Origin: Chloroflexota bacterium
GTDB taxonomy: Bacteria; Chloroflexota; Limnocylindria; Limnocylindrales; CSP1-4
Assembly (NCBI GenBank): GCA_021786915.1
Contig: JAJYMP010000777.1
Location: 1 to 19,181 of the forward strand
Direction of reading: 5' to 3'
Length of the DNA: 19,181 bases
Of this stretch, positions 1-7,917 are shown in pieces. The translations under genes were made by a program, and so were the position numbers. A model generated the notes under the pieces. The model saw nothing but the letters and a program-made list of their open reading frames with translations, searched no databases and was not told the DNA's origin. Numbering within the stretch: the stretch's first letter is position 1; every line of letters starts with the position of its first letter.

Positions 1-67
1 TCCCGCCTCCGCGGCTCCCAAAGCACGTGCGCCACCGTTGCGCCACGCCCCGACGAGTTCGTTGCTC

Positions 68-87
68 ACGAAGCGCATGTGCTTCGT
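68..87. repeat. 20-bp near-perfect palindrome
   Basis: Arms ACGAAGC (68-74) and GCTTCGT (81-87) are exact inverted copies around a CATG centre (76-79), with one G/T mismatch pair next to it. It lies downstream of the minus-strand helicase remnant, so it may be a leftover terminator stem or an operator. No T-run follows on either strand. Nothing else was recognised in bases 1-142. Confidence 0.4.
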
Positions 88-142
88 CGTCCGGCCGGTG
101 ATGACCAGCCTAGAGCATATGCCACGGAGGGGCTTGTGTCCG

Positions 143-703
143 TCACCACCTGTCCGGAGACTCCAGGATCCGCCCGACGTACTGGACGAGGCGACCCCTG
201 AAGGCGATCGGGAACGCAAGGAAGAGGGTGTCGAGCGCCGCACAGTCGAACCCCTCGCCGAGGAAGCTGCCGGTCGCCACCACGACGGCACCACCACCCG
301 GCCGGAGCGCCTCGAGGGATCCGACGACGAGCCCGCGCGCCTGCTTCCCGATCCCGCCCTGCAGCACGAAGACTTCGACGCCGTCGGCGACGCCGTCGGC
401 CCGCAACGCATGGGCGAGGCTCGCGACGTGGGCGGTCCACGGCGACAGGACGAGGCAGTTGCGACCCCGGCGCGCCGCCGAGGCGACGTCGTCGCAGACC
501 TGGCGCGTGCGACCCGCGTCCTCCACCAGGCCCCGGAACACCGACTGGATCGACGGTCCGACTGCCCGTTCGTCGGCGCCTGCCGGTCCGGCCAGGTGCG
601 TCGTCGGGTGGACGACGAGCATCCGTGCGAGCCCGTCGGCGTCCTTGCCTCCTGAACCGGCGCGATGCCGGATGGGTCCGCAGTCGCACAGTCGGCACGG
701 CCA
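143..703 (-). pseudogene. Remnant of a superfamily 2 (DEAD/DEAH) helicase, C-terminal RecA-like domain
   Basis: The minus-strand frame is open from 703 (preceded by an in-frame TGA at 704-706) to a stop at 143. It reads like the second RecA lobe of a large DEAD/DEAH helicase family, including helicases found in TOTE-type conflict elements. Visible in order are CDCGPIRHR, a VVHPT segment, NCLVLSPWTAHVASLAHAL (motif IV region), VFVLQGGIGKQ, ATGSFLGEGFDCAALDTLFL (motif V) and GRLVQYVGRIL (motif VI). The frame departs from family expectation immediately after the motif VI GR and stops 7 codons later. The whole ATP-binding first lobe is absent, because the membrane protein gene and its promoter occupy the place where it should be. 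With Walker A/B gone and motif VI broken, this cannot be an active helicase. The family assignment is good; the TOTE link is only a resemblance. Confidence 0.72.
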
Positions 704-766
704 TCAGCTCGGATCAGGGAAGCCGCGGAGGCGCGTCTCGACACGGACCCATCTCAAGGCTCGGTC

Positions 767-778
767 TATGCTGCCCGG
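767..778 (+). promoter_or_regulatory. Leaderless-type -10 element of the membrane protein gene
   Basis: TATGCT (767-772) is followed by exactly six bases and then the ATG at 779. There is no Shine-Dalgarno sequence. Transcription would start at or next to the start codon. The same arrangement occurs at 12340, 12400 and 13611 in this window. No convincing -35 hexamer was seen. Confidence 0.5.
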
Positions 779-1825
779 ATGCGTCCCCCCACCCTGCGCG
801 GCCTGACTCGCGCCGCCGAGGGCCCGATGCTCCTCGAGAGCTTCTTCATCGCGGCCGTGGCGTCGTTCCTGGGCATCCGCTGGTTCCTCGCGGCGGCGGG
901 CTACCCGCGCATCGGGTCCAACGGGATCCATGTCGCCCACCTGCTCTGGGGCGGGGCTCTGATGCTCCTCGCCCTCCTGCTCCTCCTGGCGTACCTGGAT
1001 CGATCGGTGAGCCACGCCTCGGCCGTGATCGCCGGCCTCGGCTTCGGGACCTTCATCGACGAGATCGGCAAGTTCGTGACCGCCGACAACAACTACTTCT
1101 TCCGGCCCGCGGTCGCGCTCATCTACGGGGTGTTCGTCGTCGCCTTCCTGCTGGCCAGGGTGCTGGTCGGCCAGCGCCGCCTGACGCCGGACGAGGCGCT
1201 GCGCAACGCCCTCGCGTACATGGCCGGCACCCCCACGCGCGGGATCCAGCCCGACGACCGGACACGGGTGGCGGAGCTCCTCGGGCAGGCGGACCAGGCG
1301 GACCCGCGCACCGGCCTCGCACGGCAGTACCTCGCAGCGATGCCCAGCGTCGCTGAGCACGACAGCGTGGCGGAGATCATCCTGGGCCGGCTGAACGCCA
1401 GCTACGAGCGGGTCATGGCCATGCCGCGCGTCGACACCGTTCTCGTGGGCGGCATGGCGGTCTACGCACTCCTCGCGATCGTCGGCGTCGCCGTTGTCAT
1501 CGCGTTGCGGCCCGGGAGCGGCTCGTCGGACACCACCACGGCCGCGACGATCGCCCAGGTTGGCTCGTCCCTGGTCGGGGCGATCCTGATCGGACGCGGG
1601 ATCGTCGCCCTGCCCACCTCGAGGGTCGAGGCCTATCGCTGGTTCCTGCGGGGCCTGATGGTCTGGATCCTCATCACCCAGGTCTTCGTGTTCTACAGCT
1701 CCCAGCTCGGCGGGCTCGGGGGGCTCGCAGTCGACCTCGTCGCCTACGGGAGCATCCGGTACGCCATCGGCCGGGAGCATGTCGGCACATGGCGAACGGC
1801 CGGCTCCCTCGGGGACGGCGCGTAA
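779..1825 (+). CDS. Polytopic membrane protein of unknown function (FIDEIGKF motif)
   Basis: This 348-residue protein would sit in the cytoplasmic membrane. Hydrophobic segments appear at about residues 18-38, 50-72, 80-92 and 108-130. A polar helical domain (about 131-225) follows, then further segments covering most of residues 226-335. The most distinctive stretch is GFGTFIDEIGKFVTADNNYFF (about 88-108). Acidic and aromatic residues around a short helix like this also occur in uncharacterised membrane proteins of Actinobacteria and Chloroflexota, as I recall that family. ATG 779 was chosen over the upstream ATG 665 because a -10-like TATGCT lies 6 nt before it, and because the extra 38 residues are low-complexity and overlap the helicase remnant. 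It appears to be a single-gene transcript. No catalytic motif is visible and I assign no function. Confidence 0.85.
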   Translation: MRPPTLRGLTRAAEGPMLLESFFIAAVASFLGIRWFLAAAGYPRIGSNGIHVAHLLWGGALMLLALLLLLAYLDRSVSHASAVIAGLGFGTFIDEIGKFVTADNNYFFRPAVALIYGVFVVAFLLARVLVGQRRLTPDEALRNALAYMAGTPTRGIQPDDRTRVAELLGQADQADPRTGLARQYLAAMPSVAEHDSVAEIILGRLNASYERVMAMPRVDTVLVGGMAVYALLAIVGVAVVIALRPGSGSSDTTTAATIAQVGSSLVGAILIGRGIVALPTSRVEAYRWFLRGLMVWILITQVFVFYSSQLGGLGGLAVDLVAYGSIRYAIGREHVGTWRTAGSLGDGA

Positions 1826-2370
1826 CTCCTCCGGACAGCGGACAGGACTCCGGGGACACACGGTTGCGGCGCCCTGCCGGGCTGCGGGAGACCCCCGGGC
1901 CGGGAGGGGTGCCGGTCATCGCGCGCTCGCCCTGGCGAGGAGAGACGCGGAGTCCCAGTCGATGCTCAACGTCTGCGGCACAGGATCGTGCTCTCGGCGC
2001 CGGCCGCTTCCCGATCCGCGTCTCGATCGGCGGCGCGCTCGCCCACGCCGGCGAGCCGCTCGAGGCGCTGTTCGTGCGGGCCGACCAGGCGCTGCCCGCG
2101 GCGAAGGGTGCCGATCGCAACGGTTCGTGCTCAACGAGCCGCTCCCACCCCGGATCGGCCCCCGCCAGTGCGGCATGCACCGGCAGCTCGACGGCGCTGC
2201 GCCTCGTCCTGTCGAGGATCCAGGTCGGCCGACCCGACAGCGGGCGGCGGGACGAACCGGCGAAGATCAGGGTTCCGCTGCGCGGCTGGATGCGCCCATC
2301 ATCGTGTCCAGAGCTCTGGCTCCGCCGAATCACGGTCGGGAGGTCTCTCGCACCGCCGGAGGCGGCCCAC
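1826..2370. other. Gene-poor intergenic stretch
   Basis: No convincing intact gene was found in 545 bases. Long open frames exist on both strands but are arginine/proline-rich and look non-coding. The only recognisable element is a short GGDEF-domain scrap at 2008-2124, listed separately. Confidence 0.6.
2008..2124 (+). pseudogene. Fragment of a diguanylate cyclase (GGDEF) domain, C-terminal end
   Basis: The frame at 2008-2124 reads FPIRVSIGGALAHAGEPLEA, then LFVRADQALPAAKGADRNG. This matches the last strand and helix of GGDEF domains, where V(T)VSIG.A is followed by (L)L.RAD.ALY.AK..GRN. The Tyr of ALYxAK is Pro here. The catalytic GG(D/E)EF loop, the metal-binding Asp residues and the rest of the domain are missing upstream. 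Just after ADRNG a shift of one frame would give RFVLNEP, a plausible original C-terminus, so there may also be an indel near 2120. This can only be a remnant. The EAL protein starting at 2971 lacks a GGDEF domain, but this scrap is too far upstream and too incomplete to be its missing domain with any confidence. Confidence 0.6.
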
Positions 2371-2706
2371 ATGACACAGAACCTCGCGACCCTAGTCAGG
2401 TCAGTGAGCGAGGCGCCACGTCGTGTTCGCGACTCGACGCGACTCGCGCCTGAGTGGCGCAGCGCCCAGCGAGCGGCGGTGCAGGCCCGTCTGGACTACT
2501 GGGACGCCATGTGCCTCTCGTGGGACGTCCGGCATCCGCAACCCGCCGCGAGCGAGTTCCGCGACGAGGACCGACCTCGCCTCTCTGCTTCCGGTCAGGA
2601 CCGCAGGCGACACCGATGGGCCCCGGCACCACGCCTGGCGCGGCTCGCCGCGGACGGGGAGCCGGCCCCCTCCGTCTCCGGCTCGAGCGTAGCGAGGGTC
2701 GCGTGA
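2371..2706 (+). CDS. Possible small hypothetical protein
   Basis: A 111-codon frame opens with ATG 2371, preceded by a good Shine-Dalgarno (GGAGG, 8 nt upstream), and ends with TGA at 2704-2706. The first ~60 residues look protein-like (LVRSVSEAPRRV; VQARLDYWDAMCLSWDV). The last ~45 are rich in Arg, Pro and Ser and look less convincing. No family was recognised and no signal peptide or membrane segment is visible. It could be a real orphan gene, a decayed gene, or a chance frame in GC-rich DNA. The ribosome binding site is the main argument for it. Confidence 0.3.
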   Translation: MTQNLATLVRSVSEAPRRVRDSTRLAPEWRSAQRAAVQARLDYWDAMCLSWDVRHPQPAASEFRDEDRPRLSASGQDRRRHRWAPAPRLARLAADGEPAPSVSGSSVARVA

Positions 2707-2731
2707 GTCATCACCAATCGAGCGCCGCGCA

Positions 2732-2771
2732 CATGATGCTCACGCGCATGATGACGCCCTGTCATGACAGG
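2732..2771. promoter_or_regulatory. Cluster of CATGATG repeats and a 14-bp perfect palindrome
   Basis: CATGATG occurs at 2732-2738 and again at 2747-2753. It is followed by the perfect palindrome CCTGTCATGACAGG at 2758-2771, whose core GTCATGAC (2761-2768) recurs at three other non-coding sites in the window. The cluster lies about 200 bp upstream of the PAS/EAL gene start. The layout suggests an operator for a dimeric regulator. No regulator is assigned. Confidence 0.45.
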
Positions 2772-2902
2772 CGGCCGTCGGCAGAGCAAGGTGCGGGCTG
2801 GCCACGGATTCCCGCCGGCAGGGTGGCCGCTCGCCGCCGGGTGGGCGAACGCAGCGATCGCAACCGCCAGAGCACCGCGGCGAGCATCATTCCCGGAGGT
2901 CG

Positions 2903-2974
2903 ATGATCTTGACGCCACCCCTCCCGGTACTGCCGCTCGCCGCCATGGCAGAGGGGAAGCGGAGCGTCGGATGA
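2903..2974 (+). CDS. Possible 23-residue leader ORF coupled to the PAS/EAL gene
   Basis: A GGAGG at 2895-2899 sits 3 nt before ATG 2903, which is out of frame with the large gene. This frame encodes a short Leu/Pro-rich peptide and stops with a TGA that overlaps the downstream start as ATGA (2971-2974). That geometry fits translational coupling of a leader peptide to the PAS/EAL protein. The SD-ATG spacing is shorter than usual and the peptide has no recognisable relative, so this is tentative. Confidence 0.25.
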   Translation: MILTPPLPVLPLAAMAEGKRSVG

Positions 2975-5900
2975 CGCGGCCCACGGCCAAGCCTCCCAGC
3001 GACCGGGGCCCGCGGAGCCTCGGGGAATCGCCGCGAGAATCGCGCCCTGCCCGAGCGCGGGGCAGCGCTCCCTCCGCTGCGCCTCCGCTTGCCGAGGTGG
3101 AGTCGGTCGCACTGGTCGGGTCCTACTCGCTCGACATCTCGACTGCCCAGTGGGTCAGCTCGAGGGGGTTCGACGCCATCACGGGGATCGACGGCGCGTT
3201 CGCAAGGTCGATGGAGGGCTGGGCATCGCTGATCCATCCGGATGACCGCGCGGCATTGGTCGCCCACCTCGCCAACGACGTGCTCGGCCGCGGCCGTTCG
3301 CTGGATGCGCAGTACCGGATCGTCCGAGCTGACACGGGCGAGGAGCGCTGGGTCCACGGACGCGGCGCGCTGGTGCTCGACCGGTCCCGGCGCCCGGTCA
3401 GGCTGCTGGGCACGATCGCCGACATCACGGACCGCCGACTGGCGGAGGCGGCACGCAACCGCATGTCCGAGCTGGTGGAGCGCGCCGCCGAGATCGCGAA
3501 GGTGGGCGCCTGGGAGCTGGACCTGCGAACCATGCGCCTCGTCTGGTCGCTGGAGACGTACCGCATCCACGACGTCGATCCGGCCGTGGTGCCCGGGCTC
3601 GGGCAGGCGATCGACTTCTATGCCCCCGAGGCCCGGCCGGTCATCCGGGCCGCGGTGCAGGCCGCGATCGACAGCGCGACGCCCTTCGACCTCGAGGTGC
3701 CGATGGTCACGGCGGCGGGCCGTTCCATATTGGTGCGCTCCGAGGGCGCCGCCACGATGGACAATGCCAAGGCGGTTCTGATCCACGGCACCGTCCAGGA
3801 CATCACCGAGCGCAAGCATGCAGAGCGCGAGCTCCGGGCGAGCGAGCTGCGCACCCGCGATCTCATCGAGGGGTCGGGCGACGGCATCCTCGTCTCGGAT
3901 GGCTCGGGCCGGTACGTCGAGGCCAACCCGGCCATCTGCGCCATGCTCGGGTATGCGCGCGAGGAGCTGCTCGCCATGCGGGCCGGAGACCTCACGGCCG
4001 CCGATGACCCGGTGGGCAACGAGGGCATGGACGGCCGACTCGGCGAGGCCTTGGGCCTGACCGGCATCCTGCTGGTTCGCCGCTATCGCAAGCGGGATGG
4101 CTCCAGCCTGCCGGTCGAGGTCCGGTTCAAGGTGCTGCCAGACGGGCGGCAGCAGCGGAATGTGCGCGATATCGGGGAGCGCGCCCGCGCCGACGAGGAG
4201 CGGGCAGCGCTCACAGAGCGGCTCACGCGGAGCCAGCGCAACCTCGCGGAGGCGCAGCGGATCGCCCACATCGGCAGCTGGGAGTGGGATCTCGTCAAGC
4301 ACACGGCTATTCGCTCCGACGAACTGCACCGGATCTACGGCGCAGAGCCCGGCGCGATGCCCGAGACCGAGGATGCCTTCCTCGTTTACATCCACCCCGA
4401 CGATACGGCACGCGTCCTTGCGGCGGAGCGGGCGGCGATCGAGGGCGGTCCCGCGTACGCCATCGACTACCGAAGCGTTCGGGCCGACGGCACAGTCGGC
4501 CTAGTCCACGACGAGGGCGAGGTCGTCCGTGATGAGTTGGGGACGCCGCTCAGGATGGTCGGCACCGTCCAGGACATCACGGAGCGGGTCGCCGCCGACG
4601 AGGAGCGCGCGAGATTGGCCGCAGCCGTGGAACAGACTGCCGACGCCGTCTGGATCAAGGATGCCGCGGGCAGCATCGTCACCTACGTCAACCGCTCCTT
4701 CAGCAGGCTCTACGGCTACGCTCCCGACGAGATCGTCGGCCGCCACGCCGGGATCCTCAACAGCGGGCGACACGAGACGGCCTTCTTCGACGCGATCTGG
4801 GCATCGGTCGCCAAGGGGAACACCTGGGCTGGCACGATCACAAACCGGTGCAAGGACGGCACGCTCGTCGAGGTCGAGGCCGTCATCTCGGGCATTCGCT
4901 ACGGTCCCGGCAGGGTGCTCGGGTACGTACAGACTGACCGCGACGTCACGCGGGAGCATGCGCTGGAGGGCGAGCTCGCGCGTCGAGCCCGCGAGCGCGA
5001 CCTGATCGAGGCCGCGGTGCGGCGGATCAACCCGGGCGCGAGCCCCGAGTCGATCGCCGAGGTTGCCTGCACCGAGCTTGTCAAGCTTCCGGGCGTAGAG
5101 TCGGCCTTTGTGCTCGCTCTCGACCTCGATGACCACGGAAGCGCGCTCGCCGTCGCGGGCCGGGTCGCCGCCGCATTCGCCCACACGCGGGTGATCCCGG
5201 CGCGCCGTGCCCACTACCTGGTGGACCGGGCGTCGGCCGGAGTCTGGGCAGAGGACTGGCACGCCAGGGCCGAGGACGGCGCCTACGGGGAGCGGGTCAC
5301 TGCCACGGGTCTGACCACCGTCGCCTATGCGCCGCTGCGTGGGCCAAACGGCGTCATCGGCCTCGTCGGCCTGGGGAATCACGACGGCGACGACGGCGCC
5401 TTCATGGCGCAGCTCCCGGCGCTCGCGGCGCTCACCGGGATCCTCGGGACGCTGCTCTCGCCTGGGCTCGAGTCGCGCAGTCGCGAGGAGGGCGCCCGGG
5501 CGGGCATCCAGGCCATCCTCGACACCGAGGCGTTCGCACCGTTCTTCCAGCCGATCGTTGAATTGCACACGGGGTCTGTCGTCGGCTACGAGGCGCTCAG
5601 CCGCTTCTCCGACGGGATGGCGCCCGATGTGACCTTCGGGCTCGCCATCCGGTCCGGGCTCGGGCTCCAGCTCGAGGCGGCCACGCTCCACGCCGCGCTC
5701 GAGGCCTCGGTGGTCCTCCCCGCCGCAGCCTACCTCAGCCTCAACGCCTCGCCGGCGTTCATCCTGTCCGGAGCGCTCCGGGCGTTCCTCGCAGGGGTCA
5801 CACGACGGGTCTTCATCGAGATCACCGAGCACGTCGCGATCCGCGACTACTCGGCGCTGCGCGCCGAGCTCGCCGCGCTCGGCGCGACCGTGGGCGTCTC

Positions 5901-6216
5901 GGTCGACGACGCAGGCGCCGGCTTCGCCAGCCTCCACCACATCCTCGAGCTGGCCCCCGACCTGGTGAAGCTCGACATCAGCCTCGTGCGCGGGATCGAC
6001 GCCGACCCCGCCCGCCAGGCGCTGATCACGGGCATGGGCTACTTCGCCGTGAAGCGCAAGCTCCACCTGATCGCCGAGGGGATCGAGACGCAGCGGGAGC
6101 TCGAGGCGCTGCTGCGGCTCGGGATCGGCTACGGCCAGGGCTACCTCCTCGGCCGGCCCGCCGACGGCCGCGGTCCCGGACCGTGGCCCTCGACCATCGC
6201 GAACATGGAGGGGTGA
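2971..6216 (+). CDS. Multi-PAS/GAF/EAL sensor, probable cyclic-di-GMP phosphodiesterase
   Basis: This 1081-residue soluble protein would hydrolyse c-di-GMP in response to cytosolic signals. After a disordered ~40-residue N-terminus come five PAS-like modules at about 45-155, 175-280, 290-405, 430-540 and 548-662. Two contain IHPDD; most end in a (V/I)xDITxR-type PAC tail (GTIADITDRR, GTVQDITERK, GTVQDITERV). A GAF-like domain (about 680-830) and a C-terminal EAL domain (about 845-1065) follow. EAL catalytic elements are all present: YEALSRF, the Asn of LSLNASP, IEITEH, VDDAGAG, VKLDISL, AEGIET and GQGYLLGRP. No GGDEF domain and no membrane segment are present, so a pure phosphodiesterase is the simplest reading. 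ATG 2971 was chosen because GGAG precedes it by 6 nt and the domains begin after it; an ATG at 2764 would add a low-complexity 69-residue leader. Ligands of the PAS and GAF domains cannot be inferred. Confidence 0.93.
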   Translation: MTRPTAKPPSDRGPRSLGESPRESRPARARGSAPSAAPPLAEVESVALVGSYSLDISTAQWVSSRGFDAITGIDGAFARSMEGWASLIHPDDRAALVAHLANDVLGRGRSLDAQYRIVRADTGEERWVHGRGALVLDRSRRPVRLLGTIADITDRRLAEAARNRMSELVERAAEIAKVGAWELDLRTMRLVWSLETYRIHDVDPAVVPGLGQAIDFYAPEARPVIRAAVQAAIDSATPFDLEVPMVTAAGRSILVRSEGAATMDNAKAVLIHGTVQDITERKHAERELRASELRTRDLIEGSGDGILVSDGSGRYVEANPAICAMLGYAREELLAMRAGDLTAADDPVGNEGMDGRLGEALGLTGILLVRRYRKRDGSSLPVEVRFKVLPDGRQQRNVRDIGERARADEERAALTERLTRSQRNLAEAQRIAHIGSWEWDLVKHTAIRSDELHRIYGAEPGAMPETEDAFLVYIHPDDTARVLAAERAAIEGGPAYAIDYRSVRADGTVGLVHDEGEVVRDELGTPLRMVGTVQDITERVAADEERARLAAAVEQTADAVWIKDAAGSIVTYVNRSFSRLYGYAPDEIVGRHAGILNSGRHETAFFDAIWASVAKGNTWAGTITNRCKDGTLVEVEAVISGIRYGPGRVLGYVQTDRDVTREHALEGELARRARERDLIEAAVRRINPGASPESIAEVACTELVKLPGVESAFVLALDLDDHGSALAVAGRVAAAFAHTRVIPARRAHYLVDRASAGVWAEDWHARAEDGAYGERVTATGLTTVAYAPLRGPNGVIGLVGLGNHDGDDGAFMAQLPALAALTGILGTLLSPGLESRSREEGARAGIQAILDTEAFAPFFQPIVELHTGSVVGYEALSRFSDGMAPDVTFGLAIRSGLGLQLEAATLHAALEASVVLPAAAYLSLNASPAFILSGALRAFLAGVTRRVFIEITEHVAIRDYSALRAELAALGATVGVSVDDAGAGFASLHHILELAPDLVKLDISLVRGIDADPARQALITGMGYFAVKRKLHLIAEGIETQRELEALLRLGIGYGQGYLLGRPADGRGPGPWPSTIANMEG

Positions 6217-6488
6217 CAGCCACCATCCAGTGCAACCCCGGCCCGGGACCAGCGGCCGTGGTGTACCCGCATGCAACCGGGCGCGCAATCGCGGCCTCCG
6301 TCCCTCGGATCCGCCCCGCCCGTGCGGGACGACGCCCCGTCGGCCCCTGCCGCGGCGATCCGGCCGAATCGTCAGCCGCCCAGCCTCCAACCCCTGAGCC
6401 GCCCCCGCATCCGGGGCAGCCGCCTCGGCGCATCCGCCGGTCGTCGCGTGCGTCGCGGCCGACATCGTCGGTCCGCGCTCCTGACGCC
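6217..6488. other. Convergent intergenic region
   Basis: 272 bases lie between the stop of the plus-strand PAS/EAL gene and the stop of the minus-strand permease gene. No gene remnant was recognised. The only structured element seen is the hairpin at 6454-6477. Confidence 0.5.
6454..6477 (-). terminator. Terminator-like hairpin after the AI-2E-family permease gene
   Basis: CGCGGCCGAC (6454-6463) pairs with GTCGG + CCGCG (6467-6477, one unpaired T at 6472), giving a 10-bp GC-rich stem with a 3-nt loop. It lies 11 bp beyond the permease stop codon on the minus strand. There is no T-run, so this is inferred from stem strength and position only. Confidence 0.45.
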
Positions 6489-7772
6489 CTACTCCCGACC
6501 CGACCCTCGGGGCGACGCGGCGGCCTCGTGCGATGCGGCGGCCTCGTGCGACGCGGCGGCCTCGAGAGAGGCGTCCGCCTCGAGCATCGCCTCGGCCTGA
6601 TCAGCGGCCATCCCCACCGCCTCCTCGATCTCGACCTCGGGGTGCTCGGCCTGGATGGCGGCCACCGCCTCGTCGAGCTCGATGCCCTCGACCTCGTTCA
6701 CCGCACGGGCGTCGATGACATAGCGCACGAGCAGGGTTGCGATGGCGCACAGCGGGATGCTGAAGATGGCCCCCCAGAGGCCAGCCACTTGCGCGCCGAA
6801 GAGGAGGGCGACGAGGACGAGGATCGGGTGGAGGCCCACCTCCCGCCTGAGCAGCCGGGGCTGGATCGCGTTCACGAGCAGCGTCTGCGAGACGACGAGG
6901 ACCACAACGACGAGCAGGGCCGCGTCGGGCCGGAAGGCGACCGCGACGAACACGATCGGGATGAGGGCGAGCGGCGGCCCGAAGAAGGGGATGAACATCA
7001 GGATGGCGGAGCCGACCGTCAGGAGGAACAGGTAGGGCAGGCCGAACAGCAGGCCCAGCACCAGCGTGATCCCCGCCTGCACCAGGACGAGCACGAGCTG
7101 CGCGCGGAGGAAGCCGCGGAACGAGCGCCCGACGGTGCGCTGGACGAGCAGCAGCGTCTCCGCGTGGCGGTTGGGCACGATCCGGCGGACCGTCCCGGTG
7201 ATGGCCGTCGGGTCCGCGACCGCGTACACGGAGAGCACGACCGTGATGAACAGCGTGCCGAGGACGGCCACCACGCTGCCCGCGATCGCCTGGGTCTGGT
7301 CCGCCAGCCCCTGGATCAGCGCCGGCAGCGCCTGGCGCTGCGCATCCTCGACGAGCGCCGCGAGGTCGACCGTCGAGCGGTTGAGCCCCAGGGTGCGCTG
7401 GAGGCCCGCGGCGAGGCCCGCGATCGACGCCGTGATCTGGTCGACCCGACCCGCCAGGTCCGTGGCCTCGCGCACGCCGATCTGGGCGACCGCCACCAGG
7501 AACAGGGCGATGCCGCCGATCACCGACCCGTACGCCGCTCCGATGGCGAGGCCGCGCGGCAGGTGCCACCGGCGCGCGAGGCCATCGACGAGCGGGCCGA
7601 TCAGGAACGCCAGGAGCCAGGCCACGAAGATCGTCAGGAGCAGGGAGCTGAAGACGGCGAACACCACCAGGACCCGGTCGAGGACGGCCAGGCCGAAGAA
7701 GAGCGCCCCCGACGCCAGGAAGGCGACGCGCAGGGCGTCCCGGTCGCGCGGCTGACCGGTCGGGGGGTTCAC
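6489..7772 (-). CDS. AI-2E family (PerM-like) membrane permease
   Basis: This 427-residue membrane protein belongs to the AI-2E/PerM superfamily. Members include proposed autoinducer-2 exporters and Na+/H+ antiporters, so the substrate is unknown. Two hydrophobic helices near residues 15-60 are followed by one near 75-95, a long amphipathic extramembrane region (about 95-170), and a C-terminal helical core. Family hallmarks are FIPFFGPPLALIP and QPRLLRREVGLHPILVLVAL, followed by LWGAIFSIPL. The tail after the core is acidic, then Ala-rich, built from 18-bp tandem repeats (6514-6585). GTG 7772 is preferred because GAGGAG sits 6 nt upstream; ATG 7805 would add 11 residues without a comparable ribosome binding site. 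It is transcribed away from the small membrane protein gene at 7918-8109 with a 145-bp gap, so a shared transcript is possible but unproven. Confidence 0.9.
   Translation of the reverse strand: MNPPTGQPRDRDALRVAFLASGALFFGLAVLDRVLVVFAVFSSLLLTIFVAWLLAFLIGPLVDGLARRWHLPRGLAIGAAYGSVIGGIALFLVAVAQIGVREATDLAGRVDQITASIAGLAAGLQRTLGLNRSTVDLAALVEDAQRQALPALIQGLADQTQAIAGSVVAVLGTLFITVVLSVYAVADPTAITGTVRRIVPNRHAETLLLVQRTVGRSFRGFLRAQLVLVLVQAGITLVLGLLFGLPYLFLLTVGSAILMFIPFFGPPLALIPIVFVAVAFRPDAALLVVVVLVVSQTLLVNAIQPRLLRREVGLHPILVLVALLFGAQVAGLWGAIFSIPLCAIATLLVRYVIDARAVNEVEGIELDEAVAAIQAEHPEVEIEEAVGMAADQAEAMLEADASLEAAASHEAAASHEAAASPRGSGRE
6514..6585 (-). repeat. 18-bp tandem repeat in the permease C-terminus
   Basis: Four consecutive 18-bp units cover 6514-6531, 6532-6549, 6550-6567 and 6568-6585. 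The first three differ at very few positions; the fourth is more diverged. They encode alternating Ala-rich hexapeptides (EAAASH-like) at the cytosolic or periplasmic tail of the permease. Copy number is likely to vary between strains. Confidence 0.8.
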
Positions 7773-7917
7773 GCCCGACTCCTCACGAGCTCTGGGGCCG
7801 AGCAACGTGGGGCGCCGCGGGGTTCGCGTGTCGTCGGTACTCGCTCAGGGCATGCCACCGGGTGAAGTCCGGCCGCCAAGTTCTGCTTCGTCCGCATTCG
7901 GTGCCGTACCCGTGGCG

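Noticed and set aside
28..46. TGCGCCAC direct repeat near the left edge
   Set aside because: Two copies of a short GC-rich 8-mer are expected by chance at this base composition.
2895..2911. Using the GGAGG at 2895 as the ribosome binding site of the PAS/EAL gene
   Set aside because: The ATG and TTG codons just downstream (2903, 2909) are not in the frame of the large protein; the GGAG before ATG 2971 is.
4501..6465. A long minus-strand open frame opposite the PAS/EAL gene
   Set aside because: It is a by-product of GC-rich codon bias in the real gene; its translation is Arg/Gly/Glu-rich with no domain, whereas the plus strand carries full PAS, GAF and EAL motifs.
6183..7865. A long plus-strand open frame opposite the AI-2E-family permease
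   Set aside because: It is extremely rich in Arg, Asp, Glu and His with no family signature; the minus strand has clear permease hallmarks and a good ribosome binding site.
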